In this document: positions 1 through 10,394 of the stretch, piece after piece
Numbering within the stretch: the first letter of the stretch is position 1
Layout: each line of letters begins with the position of its first letter
NCBI GenBank assembly: GCA_036365515.1
Contig: CM070873.1
Span: 266,114,575-266,178,574, forward strand
Origin: Torymus aiolomorphi
Taxonomy: Eukaryota; Arthropoda; Insecta; Hymenoptera; Torymidae
DNA length: 64,000 nucleotides
Direction: 5' to 3'
The notes under the pieces: generated by a model
What the model was told of the DNA's origin: nothing
The model's database searches: none
What the model saw: the letters and a program-made list of their open reading frames with translations, nothing else
Translations under genes and position numbers: made by a program

Positions 1-30
1 CGTCGTATAACAGAGCGTCCATGGCAAATC

Positions 31-866
31 GTGGCCAGCGACATTATGGAACCCCTCCCTAAAACCAAGCACGGCCACGAATACATTCTCATAGTCCAGG
101 ACCTGTTCATACGCTGGATCGAAGTAATTCCGATAAAAAGGGCAGATGGCAAATCGGTGATAAAAGGGCTCAACGAACGAGTATGTCTGCGGTTCGGAGT
201 CCCCGAGGTGTTTCTCTCCGATAATGGGACTGAATTTAAGAATGCACCCTTAGAGGCATTCTTAAAGGAGAGAAAAGAGCATCACACGTTTTCACCACCA
301 TATTACCCTCAAGCCAATCCCGTCGAGCGTGTGAACCGTACGGTGAAGACCATGATCATGTCTTACGCTGAGGAGAATCACCGGTCCTGGGATGAGCATC
401 TGAACGAGCTGGCGTTCGCGTATAATACAGCCGAACACAGCTCTACCAAGATAAGTCCTGCCATGCTCATTTATGGCCGACAGCTTGACCCACCAAAGAC
501 ACTAAGGCGGGAGGAAGACAGGTTAGCCGAAGAGCAAGGGCAGCAAGAGGCGATAAATAATTGGGTGGCGCGCATGGACAAGCTCCGCGAATTACACGTT
601 CGGGCGGCGGCCGATGCGTAAGCAGAGCAGGCGAGACAAGCCAAATATTATGACGCTCATCGTCGACCTCCAGAATCCTGTCTAGGCGATCGTGTATGGA
701 GAGAGAATAAGGTACTATCCTCTGCAGCTGAGGAGATTTCTGCCAAATTAGCCCCGAAGTCCGCGGGGCCATATACGATTGTGAATATTCTAGGCGAAAA
801 CACCTATGAGATCCAAGGTGAGGATGGTCGAACGATAAGTCCCGTCCATGCGCAGCAACTCAAGTG
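31..866 (+). pseudogene. Ty3/gypsy retrotransposon integrase end of pol (broken)
   Basis: The reading frame encodes the catalytic core and C-terminal part of a Ty3/gypsy integrase. The acidic residues are visible: an early D before MEPLPKTKHGH, the second D in SDNGTEF, and the E in NPVERVNRT about 35 residues later. A conserved AFAYNT and MLIYGR follow. An in-frame TAA at 619-621 interrupts it; the same frame then continues through a chromodomain-like/GPY-type tail (SAGPYTIV, TYEIQG) and ends at TGA 866-868. The 5' part of pol, gag and the left LTR lie outside the window or are lost. No clear polypurine tract or LTR follows. It is a retrotransposon remnant, not a host gene. Confidence 0.85.
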
Positions 867-1060
867 ATACGTCTCCGCCCTATTGAAAAATATCGCGCGA
901 TTATCGTGCCAGTTTATCGACCATTTTCTGGCGCGATAATCGCGCGAGTTAGCCAAAATTCAACATTAAAAAATAAGTTTTATTTTCACAACTGTGTACG
1001 TGCTTGCATAATTGACAAACATTATGACTGCAAATGTATCAGTGCGTAACTGCAGTGTTA

Positions 1061-1275
1061 ATGTACGTGTGAGTATGTGACTGTATGTACACTCGATAGA
1101 CATTGATTCTCGTGGAACGTGCTTACCGAATTTTAAAATCCTGCAATCCTATTGGACAATTCAAGTGTAGCCATTAACTTTAAATGCGATTGCAGAATTT
1201 TTAAATTTATCAGGCGCGTTCTACAAGAATCAGTCTATCAAGAAGTGTACATATACGCATGTGTACACTTATATC
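1061..1275. repeat. Hairpin-forming inverted repeat (MITE-like)
   Basis: Arms of roughly 90 bp mirror each other: GATTCTCGTGGAACGTGC near 1104 pairs with GCGCGTTCTACAAGAATC near 1213, and AAAATCCTGCAATC pairs with GATTGCAGAATTTT. The outer parts (GTGTGAGTATGTGACTG versus ACATATACGCATGTGTACAC) pair loosely. There is no coding capacity. A small non-autonomous DNA element is the simplest reading. Confidence 0.6.
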
Positions 1276-2191
1276 AGAACGTGCACGCCCTTTTAAAAAA
1301 AAATCAGCTAAAAGAATAGCTAAAAAAAACAGCTAAAAAATATAGCTATATAGACCTGAAATACAGCTGTATTTCGTTGGATATTTAGTTGTATTTTTTA
1401 TCTGAAAATTTAGTTAAATTTTTAGCTGTAAATCTAAGTAAACGATTACGACCTATTAACAACTGGAAATTTAGCTAAAATTTTTAGCTGTAAATCCACC
1501 TGTTAACAACTGGAAATTTAGCTAAAATCCACCTATGAATAACTGGAAATCCAGTTATATATTTAGTGGCATGGAAATTTCCAGCTACTAATAGGTAAAA
1601 GTTTAGTTAATTTTTCACTTGTAAATACACATATAAATTTATTATTAAATGGAAATATAGGTAGATTGAAAGGTGAAAATATAGCTATATTTTTTAGCTA
1701 CAAATAGAGCTATATTTTATTCTCGATTTGGCCATTTTTTTAGCTGTAAATCAATCTATTAATATGGATTGGATTGTTAATTTCATTTTATGCTAATAAT
1801 AACAAAACTTACAGATCATATCTGTTTAACATAGTCATATTGAAAAAGATATATTTATATACATAATATTACTATTTAAAACTAAAAAGAACTTTTCTGC
1901 TTCAAATATATTCAAATATATATTTGAGCCGTTATTTACATGGTTTAAATACTATTGGCGTACCCCAGATCACCCATACACACTATAAGTACACTAGCGT
2001 GTTGACATGAACGACGCCTGAGTTGAAATTATCCAAACTGTCCTTTTCATGATTTGATATGTATGGTTTGCAAGTGATATTAACAAGTGATACTTAATTA
2101 TTATCACATACCATTGAATTTAGGAAAAAATCCACACAGAGAAAAATTTATTTGTAAACATCACTGTGTTTATAAGAAAATGTATTATTTT

Positions 2192-2408
2192 ATAGCGCTG
2201 GGACACACTCGACAGGTGGGATTTGTACTATTTGAAACAGTAATTTTTATGATTTTCGTAGCAAATTTTTCTTTTTAAATAATAATTGTTATTATTTTTG
2301 TAGCAAATTTTACTATTTGAAATAGTAATTTTTATTATTTTTCAGCAGTCACAAAAATTACTATTTCAAATAGTAATAATCTCATATGTCGAGTGTGTCC
2401 TAGCGCTA
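2192..2408. mobile_element. Small foldback element, TIR AGCGCTGGGACACACTCGACA-like
   Basis: GCGCTGGGACACACTCGACA at the left is matched in inverted orientation by TGTCGAGTGTGTCCTAGCGC at the right (one indel). Inner sequences around TACTATTTGAAA(C/T)AGTAATTTTT pair further. It has no coding capacity; its superfamily is unknown. Confidence 0.6.
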
Positions 2409-2834
2409 TTATAAAAAATAATATATTTTTCTCCATGTCTGTAATAAATATTATATTGTTTTAAATTTACTGCTAAGTTTCCTCCTTCACTGTAAGTTAT
2501 ATAACAATAACTTGTACTTGTACTCTAGTATGAAAGAACACTGACATTTTATAACTTTACACCTCTGCCAATGTAGAGAAAGGAGAAACGATGGTCAATG
2601 AGTCTCGTGCTCGCGCTACTCGATGCGGACCCGCGATAGCAAAATCACACGAGGCCGGCGCCGAGCGCGCCCACGTGTACTCGATATTAGCAGCTATCAA
2701 GAACAGTCATGATAGCGACGGCGACAGCGCGAGGAGGCGACGTCTTGGCGATGATGTCCCCGTTGACAGAACTCAGCTAAAATTTTACGCCAAGTCTCAT
2801 ATAACAAAATAAAGTAAAAAGTATCTTACAAAAT

Positions 2835-3128
2835 TTGAGTCCTCACTTAATACACGCTAATACACATTTCTTTGCTTTAATTAATTTTGTTGAAAAATGC
2901 TTTTCTAAATTCGCATCTAATTCACAAGTATTTGATCTAACAGTTGATGAAGTTTTAAACAATTTTGAATTTTCTTTCCCTTGTAACGAGCATGGCTCAG
3001 GTATTTTGTCATACGCAATTTTTTACTACATTCGACTTAGAATGCGTCAATTTACTTATCAAGAAAATAAGAAATTTAAAAAGCAAACAACAGTTTTAAG
3101 GAAACATTCAAAATTATGTGATACTTAA
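2835..3128 (+). pseudogene. Possible transposase C-terminal remnant
   Basis: An open frame of about 95 codons ends at TAA 3126-3128 and has no clear start. Its residues resemble the end of a cut-and-paste transposase: a block VEKCFSKFASNSQVFDL, then CNEHGSGILSYAIFYYIRLRMRQF, the kind of Cys/His-plus-RxRM tail seen in P-element/THAP9-like and related transposases. I cannot assign the family from this alone, and no TIRs were found around it. A chance open frame is possible. Confidence 0.35.
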
Positions 3129-4712
3129 TTTCTTGTAATTCTCTTAATATTGTACCCAAATATTTCCAGCTTAATTGAATCGGAACATGTAAATATCTTC
3201 TCGCTTGCAACATAACATTTACAATTACTGAGAGAATGTGTTGAGTGGATGAATGTTAATAATTTAAAAACTAATATAATTTTAATATAATTTTTATAGC
3301 TTTCATATATTGTAAAATGTTTTTCTTTATTATTTATAAAATGTAAATAAATTCATTTTTATATAATACATTATACTGTTTTTTATCTTTATAATATCCC
3401 ATCATTTTTAATAAATAAATTAATAATCTTTTTTTAACGTTTAGTTAAGATATTTAATAACTTAAGATAGCGACGGTCATTTTCGACAAGATGCCACTAC
3501 CCCCGCGTGGCGAATTTTGAGAGCTTCTTTGTCCTCAGTTTGGGAACATCCCCACCACGGGAGTTTCCGGACCTGTACATACGGACTGTGAATGTAACAT
3601 ACAGTATGATTGAAGCTGTAGTATAATACGTGTATAATACATGTATATATACATGTATAATACGAGCGCAATTATACGTTGTTACGAACTGCGTTTGCGA
3701 GAACGAATGACCCGATACTTGGGGTCGTTCTACAATGATAGCTTGAGATCTAAATATTAAATATAAAACCAATTAAATAATAATCATAAAACAATATTCT
3801 TGAGCTAGGCCAATCATTAATTGGTTAGTCAATAATAACCCGAACAAGAATTGATAATAAGCAAGCGATAATGAATTTATTAACTAATTGCCTTTAACAA
3901 TTAGTAATTGCGCCCGTATAATCCAACTCTTATTAGCAAGGTCAACGCGTTAATAAAAAAATTGAGATTGACAATAAAAACAAAATAATGGTAGTAATCT
4001 GCGACTAAATTAATAACTATTGCAATTACGTTATCAATACTCGAGACAAACAATAAATAATAATTGATTAGGGAAAAGCTCGCTCAGGTATGGAAAAGCT
4101 CTGTTACAGAATCATCAAGGACAACCAGCAGCCCGAGAAACAATTCAAGGACAAACAAAAAACGCGAACGCTTCCGAGAATCAATTAGCTAAGGGCTCAA
4201 TCCACTTCAAGGTCAAGAGTTTCAGGAATGCATCAACGGTCGAACCAAGAATGCGTAAACACTTCTTGGAATCCATTAGGCTAAGGAAAGGATTAACGGA
4301 CAAGCCAGGATGCGTAAACACTTCTCAGAATCCATTAGCCCCAACGGTCACCCAACATGAATACAAACAATTCCCAGAACTGTGGCGCAATGGCGCAACA
4401 GCCCAACGGCCCGAGCCATCGTCGACGACCAATCACGGACTAGCGGCGTCCCACGCCATTGGAGGAAGGCGATCCGTCACCCGCTGCTCATCACTCTCAA
4501 CCCTGTTTCCGGTCTAGGGCCCCTCCATCGCCACTCTCCTTACTTGGAAGTGGGGGAAGGCTTCTGAAGCAATCTGGCGCCCTACAGCCTCTACATCATA
4601 CTGCCTCCCACTACCAACCTGAAGCTGCCGACCAATAGCTTTGCTCCTAGGATCCTCGTCAATGGCCTGAGGTTCGCGTTCGGGGTATAAAGGAAGAGCC
4701 CCGGGCCCTTAA

Positions 4713-5086
4713 GGGGGTGTGGTACTCATGCACTCTGTTTTACCGGCAGATCTCGGTAAATTCTATATTATTAAAATAAATATATCGAATTACGTCTTAT
4801 AAAGAGATAGTTGCCCTAATGTAATAATCTACCAGCTTGCGCAGTTTTGAGCCCAAATATCAACGGCACCCTAAAAAATTTTGCGAACGAAATTTCGGTT
4901 ATTTTTGTTCGCAAAATTTTTTAGGATGCCGTTGATATTTGAGCTCAAAACTGCGTAGGCTGATAGATTATTACATTGCGCAGGGCAACTATCTCTTTAT
5001 AAGACGTAATTCGATATATTTATTTTAATAATATAGAATTTATCGTGTTCTACCGGTAAAACAGAGTACATGAGTACGACACCCTC
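4713..5086. mobile_element. TTAA-flanked foldback element 1
   Basis: This is an almost complete palindrome of 374 bp. The tips are GGGGGTGTGGTACTCATG on the left and the complement GAGGGTGTCGTACTCATG on the right. It is bounded by TTAA at 4709-4712 and 5087-5090. The R copy at about 59475 reads GGGCCGTCAGAGTCAG at the same place, so the empty site was CCCTTAAGAGTCAG-like and TTAA is the duplicated target. There is no coding capacity. TTAA targets are used by piggyBac- and Kolobok-type transposases. Confidence 0.85.
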
Positions 5087-5317
5087 TTAAGAGTCAGTCG
5101 CTACCGAGCACATGGGACACTTAGTAGCTAAAAGCTTTGGTCGTTATCAACTAGTTTGATACTCTGCTGCACTAGTGCTTGACACTGTGTATGTTGCGCC
5201 ATTAAAGCTTTAGTCATTGAATTTATATAGAGTCACGGTTAAAAGTTCATTGTTTGTAATAATTAACAAGTACTTAATTATTTAATAAAATCCAAGTTAA
5301 GTTTATTTCTTGAGTTC

Positions 5318-5584
5318 TGTTGGGATTTATGTGATCAATCTGCGTAGCATTAAAGTAGATATAGATATATATATAGATGTATGTAAGAGAGCAACGTCGC
5401 GCAGCGCGAGCGAGCGCCGCCGCAGTGCGGGGAGGGAGAGTGGTTGCCGCTCTAGTCAGACGGTCGCAACGCGCCGAACGAGACAGACGTATGGAGTTTT
5501 GTGAGTGTGGAGTGCGTTCAATAAAGCTTTTGTTTCATCTTGATATGTTGCGTTTATCTTGTTGTTTTACTCTAAAAACCAAAA
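5318..5584 (+). repeat. Left LTR of the copia element
   Basis: 267 bp, from TGTTGGGATT to CTAAAAACCAAAA. The matching right LTR is 265 bp once the 16.5-kb insertion is removed and ends TCAACA. A polyadenylation signal (AATAAAGC) lies at 5520. The left terminus therefore shows a CA-to-AA change. Confidence 0.85.
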
Positions 5585-5613
5585 GGTTATGGGCCGGTAA
5601 GATAACGACGCTT
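5585..5613 (+). promoter_or_regulatory. Primer-binding site, half initiator-tRNA type, interrupted
   Basis: GGTTATGGGCC directly follows the LTR and is complementary to the anticodon-loop side of initiator tRNA-Met, the primer known for copia. The complement should continue CAGCACGCTTCCAC. Here a foreign 13-nt string stands in its place, then CGCTTCCAC resumes. Confidence 0.65.
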
Positions 5614-5827
5614 CCACCGCGCAAATAAGTGTGTGAGAAAACGCGAGAGAAAAAGTGACGTGTTTAGCCTTTGTGTCGTGAGACGTCAGAAAGATTCAAA
5701 AGCTGGAGAAAGAGAGGGGCTTTTCCTGCTTGCATCACAGGGCACGGTATGCACTGGAGAGCGACAGGAGATTTTGTGCTCATCGGGGAGAAGTTTGCCA
5801 AGGAGACGTGAGACAGGGACAAAAACG

Positions 5828-5864
5828 ATGGCACAAGGCGAGCCGGGATCAAAGGCGAACAAAG
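5828..5864 (+). pseudogene. First gag exon of the copia element (12 codons plus 1 nt)
   Basis: ATG at 5828 opens a 12-codon stretch and is followed by a strong 5' splice site, AAAG|GTATGT, at 5865. The plausible acceptor is TTTTACAG at 8580-8587. The second copia-like element (62874-62898) has the same layout: ATG, 8 codons plus 1 nt, then a donor in the same phase. The shared phase suggests that gag in this family begins in a separate exon. This is inferred from sites only. Confidence 0.5.
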
Positions 5865-6517
5865 GTATGTAAAAATACATGTATCTAGATACTCAGAAGA
5901 ATAATTGCAAAGGTAAAAGTGTTGAAATACAAATTGAATAGAAACGCAAGTCAAACAACACGAGAGGAGAAACTCGCGAATCAGTAGAAAGCGAAAAAAT
6001 CAAAATTGATGTTTGCGTATAGTTTAGCTAAAAGATAGAAAGTTAACCGTATGAGAAAGTGAGTATTAGATCAGAAAATAAGAGAAAGTGCGCGTGCAAA
6101 AATTGAGAGCCGAAAAACAATGGCTAAAATCAAAGAAGAGAAAAGTGTAGCATAGAGAGAAATTCTGATGATTCTCAGAAGTGGCATAGGCGCGCAACAA
6201 GTTTGAGCGGGAACACGTACGTGTGCATGCACGCGCAGCGAGCCAAGATGACCGCCCGTGGTGTCGCCTCGTGGCTGCCTTTCTTTTCGCTCGAGGCGAA
6301 CGACGAGCCATGATGGAGGGAGAGAGCGGCGGGGGGAGGGAGCGCGCAAACGGGAGGGACAACGGCGCGGAGCCGGAGAGGCTCGTGCGTAGCCATGACG
6401 TGCATGGTAGGAGGGAGAGAGACTCGGTGGTCGTGCGGAGCACAGGCGCACGGCGTGCATGTGTCGAGGTATTGAGTGCTGCACGGAAGAGAAGCGTGCA
6501 CCGTGACAACACGAGTG

Positions 6518-6524
6518 AGAAAGA

Positions 6525-6598
<74 letters not shown>
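6518..6598. repeat. (GA)n microsatellite
   Basis: Nearly uninterrupted GAGAGA, one of several in the window. A shorter GA tract is at 7637-7679. Confidence 0.95.
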
Positions 6599-6601
<3 letters not shown>

Positions 6602-6641
6602 TATAGTCGCGCGGAAAAGGAGCGCGTAGAGAGTATGAGAA

Positions 6642-7437
6642 CCCCTATAGCACCCAATATTGGAGCAACATTGCTCCAATATTGCTTTGTCATATTCCCC
6701 ATATTCGCCAATATTCCCTCAACACTTTTATATATGGATGCTATATGGGAGCAATGTTACTGCAATCCGTGATTTCCGTTTCACCATTGCTTTTTTAAAA
6801 TGATGAGTCAGGCTCTCTGTTATAGCAATATTGCAGCAATATTGAGTCAATATTTCTCAACATGAAAGGAATGTTATTTTTAAAATTATATTTTTATGCT
6901 GGTTTTTCTGATGACTTTGCAATATTGCAAGAATATTTGTACAATATATATGAACACTGGAAGAATGTTCCCGTTTGTCCACTGGTTGTTGGAGCAATAT
7001 TGCCTCAATATTGCTTTGACATATTCGCGTCATTCCCCTTAAGGGGAAATTCACTAATGTATTTTGGAAATTGAGGCAATATTGCTCCAACAATCAGTGG
7101 CTAAACGGGAACATTCTTCCAGTGTTTATGTATATTGTACAAATATTCTTGCAATATTGCTAAATCATCAGAAAATTCAGCAGAAAAATATAATTATAAA
7201 ATTAATATTCCTTTCGTGATGCTAAATATTGGCTAAATATTGCTGCAATATTGCTATGACAGAGAGCTTGACCCATCATTTTAAAAAAGCAATGGTGAAA
7301 CGGAAATCACGGATTGCAGCAACATTGCTCCCATATAGCATCCATATATAAAAGTGTTGAGGGAATATTGGCGAATATGGGGAATATGACAAAGCAATGT
7401 TGGAGCAATGTTGCTCCAATATTGGGTGCTATAGGGG
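6642..7437. mobile_element. 796-bp palindromic foldback, CCCCTATAG ends
   Basis: The left arm begins CCCCTATAGCACCCAATATT and the right arm ends with its complement. The two arms match almost throughout and meet at TTCCCCTTAAGGGGAAA near 7035. The arms are dense in the motif GCAATATTGC in many permutations (AATATTGCTCCAA, GCAATATTGCAAG). A second copy starts at 63434. No coding capacity and no clear target duplication were found. Confidence 0.85.
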
Positions 7438-7639
7438 AAGTGATACTCGATGGTCGCGCGGGAGAGGGGCGCGCGACGCTATAGAGTATGAGAGAGAGAC
7501 TGTGTTCGCGCGGCGAGGGGACGCGAGGCACAGCACGAGAGACGGTATAGCTGCGTGCCACGGGGCGCACGCGGCGCAAGCGAAATGCCGTAGACTAGAC
7601 AGTGCCGTATATGTATGTAAGTATATACGTATACACATG

Positions 7640-7670
<31 letters not shown>

Positions 7671-8587
7671 GAGAGAGAAAAAAGGAGACTTGATGTTCGC
7701 GCAGAAAGGGGACGCGCGGATCAGTACAGGAGAGAGTACAGGAGAGTACAGGAGTAAGAGTCGGTAGCTGCGTAGCGACAGAGCGCGCGCGGCTCACCGC
7801 AGAATAGATAGTGATATATATGTAAGAATATACATATACACATTAGAGAGAGAAACTGTAGCTGCGTAGCGACGGAGCGCACGCGGTTTCAGTGTTGTAT
7901 ATATAAACACATTTATATACACATATGTAGCGCCCCTGAAACGCGACGGGGTGTATGCTAGCTGCACCGTGTCAATGCGGGAGGGGGTTGCTAATTAGAC
8001 AGATATTCAGACTAAAGGAGTTCGAGAGAGTGTGCACACGTATAGACAGTTAAAATCGCGCGTATTTGAGTGAATTACGTCAAAATTTAGTCTTAATGTT
8101 GACAGTATCGCCTTCGATTAGAGAGAAAAGTCGTGCTTTTGACGAGATTTTTGACAGTAAGAAAGTGCCAGGAGGACGTCACGATTCGCATCGGATTTGA
8201 CAGTTAGATCAGATATAGCTATATAATTGACAGTAAGCACGCATTTGACAGAAAATAAAATGGATCCATATAGAGTGTATATAGACAGTGTAGACGAGTA
8301 AGCAGTAAAAGTCGCGCGCAATTTGAGAGAATATTGTCATGACATTGATGAGAAAGTAGACAGTAAAAAGGAGATGTGTATAAAATTGACAGATGAAAAT
8401 TATTGACTTAAAGGCAATAATAAAAATAATTATTTAAAGAGTAAATAAAATTATGATGTGACACAATTTTATTCAATTAGATCAGTATTGACAGAAAGTT
8501 ATACACATAGAAAATAGACTGCACAGGAAAAGTTTGAATTATTATAATTTGAGAGATTATATACTAAAATAAAATTGAATTTTACAG

Positions 8588-10237
8588 ATGGCCTGGACGA
8601 GCTCAAAAGAAAAGGTGATCCCGTTTGAACCACCCTAACCTCCGGAGGGAGGCATAGACGCAGAGGGAGCAACACGAGGAGGTGTAAGCGTGGAGACTGT
8701 CTAGAAGTGGCTAGAGAAGCAGAAAGCAAAAATAAGGACAGAAATGCTCGATAACCTGAGGAGAACTCAGACTGAAATGTTTGACAGGCAAGTTGAAATG
8801 AACAAGCAGTTGATGGACGGCTTGGTCAATAATTTAAGCCAAATGCTCCAAGCAACAATTGAAGAAAGTGTGCGTCCCAGCATCGAGAGCTTGAAAATCA
8901 AAGAAGTAAAAGAGCTGCATGCTAGTGGTGAGAATGAGACTTCAAAAGAGAGAGAAAAGGTGAAGAGAGAAAGAAAAGTCAAAAATAATCTCTGAGGTGA
9001 AAATGGTGAACAGTCCGTTTATCACCAAAAGTGAGAGAGTTGAGTATGCAGTCAGGGGCAAAGCTGCTCTCCAAAGGCCGGACAGGGCACACTTGGCCTT
9101 TTCAAAAGAGGAGATGGACAAGCTGCCAGATATGAATGATAGAGAAGGAGAAAATGTAAAAAGTGTACCGGATCCGGGGCTCCGATTCAAGCTGCAAGCT
9201 CACCAAAATCTTACAAATCGACTCCAGAGGAAGGAGAGATCATGGAGACAGAGCGAGGAGGATTGGGACTTACCGGAGGGTAAAAAGAAAAGACGAGTGA
9301 GAACTAAAAATGAGGTAAGCAAAGATATTAAAATGAATAAACAAAATAATGAATTGAGAGAGATAAATGTAGAAAATTATATTCAGGCGAGAGTAAATGA
9401 GAGAGTAGATACCTTTTGAAGGAAAAAGGTAAATAGAATGAGAGTGAAAATTCTGTAATAAATTTGGCAGACAGAATCCAAGTTGAAGTGTCAGGAAAAA
9501 GGTCTGGAACTAATAGAGTGTATAAATTGACAGCAAACTTCAAGTTTGAAATGCTTGAGGACTATTTGATGTCCGGATTAAAAACAAAAGACTGGAGTAT
9601 ATTTTAGACGTAGGCAAATATACTAATGTTTTAGAAACAAAATTGACAGGCGATAAAAAATAGAGAGAGGGATATAATAATAAATCACATTGATATTAAA
9701 TATTATACTAATTGTAAGATAGTTTATCTTAGAGAGCCACGGGAGATTATAAATAAATTGAAAGAATATAAGAGACTAGAAACTAGAACGACTAGTGTAT
9801 CCGCTAGAAAGGATGTATATGACTTAAAATCTAATCCTAAGAAGGAGAGAGCTGCAGAACCTCGGGTTTAAAGGAAAAGTAAAGGAGTACGAAAATGTGC
9901 AAGACGCAGGCAAAATGACAGAAAAAGAGAAACGTGACATATTCATGCATCCTGTAGTTAAGTCTGTTCCCAGTGTAGAAGTGTTGAACTGTTTGAGCAG
10001 ACAAACTACGGGAAAGGACATGACGTATGCAGAACTGAAAGATTATCTGTTACAGGTTGAATCAGCGACAGCAGCTTGACCCAGACACGGTAAAAACAGC
10101 CATATTGGCTCAAGGAGTTTCTCGGGCCCAAAGCAGCCGCGGCAGAGGCCATGCACCATCTAGCTCGTTTTTTATGGCAGCAGGAGAGGAGGATGACGAA
10201 GATGGAGAGAGAGAAAAGCTGAGAAAATTAAATTTTT
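8588..10237 (+). pseudogene. Degenerate copia gag
   Basis: Several frames carry a gag-like product. From 8588 the frame has stops at 8636 and 8702, then a long charged coiled-coil stretch (MLDNLRRTQTEMFDRQVEMNKQ, from 8744). A frame from 9003 adds a basic, lysine-rich segment with KKKRRV. Later fragments, LEDYLMSGLKTKDW near 9553 and VPSVEVLNCLSRQ near 9970, resemble the helical copia gag (UBN2-like) core. A final acidic tail (GEEDDEDGERE) ends at 10237. No intact zinc knuckle was found. Multiple stops and frameshifts make it non-functional. Confidence 0.7.
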
Positions 10238-10394
10238 AATTAATTTTTTTGAGAGATAGTAAAGTAGATAATAGCGTTGAAGAGAAAAATAGAAATGTGA
10301 TAGTAACATTTATAGCAGTCTCAGGCGTGACTGAGCACTTAAGTAAAATGAAATTGATTTTGAGATGTTAAATAGGAATAATAATCATTTGATT

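Larger units (their letters stand above)
867..3675. other. AT-rich intergenic stretch with small inverted repeats
   Basis: No intact gene is seen. 891-946 is a short palindrome around TCGCGCGATTATCG. 1290-1760 is a degenerate run of short TTTTTAGCTGTAAAT and AGCTAAAA units in both orientations. 2591-2812 is a 73-codon GC-richer open frame with no recognisable domain. Separate entries cover the hairpin at 1061-1275, the foldback at 2192-2408 and a possible transposase tail at 2835-3128. Confidence 0.6.
5865..8587 (+). other. Putative gag intron/leader of the copia element
   Basis: This stretch holds no gene. It contains a (GA)n tract, a 796-bp palindromic element, a second (GA)n tract, and repeated GC-rich blocks of the type CGCGCGGARAAGGGRACGCG around 6608, 7450, 7505 and 7697. 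From 8040 onward TTGACAG/TAGACAG motifs recur. Open frames across the GA tract are simple-sequence artefacts. Confidence 0.55.

Noticed and set aside
6071..6679. Long open frames on both strands across the GA tract, rich in Ser-Leu or Arg-Glu
   Set aside because: They are products of the (GA)n microsatellite, mirrored on the other strand, inside a copia leader.
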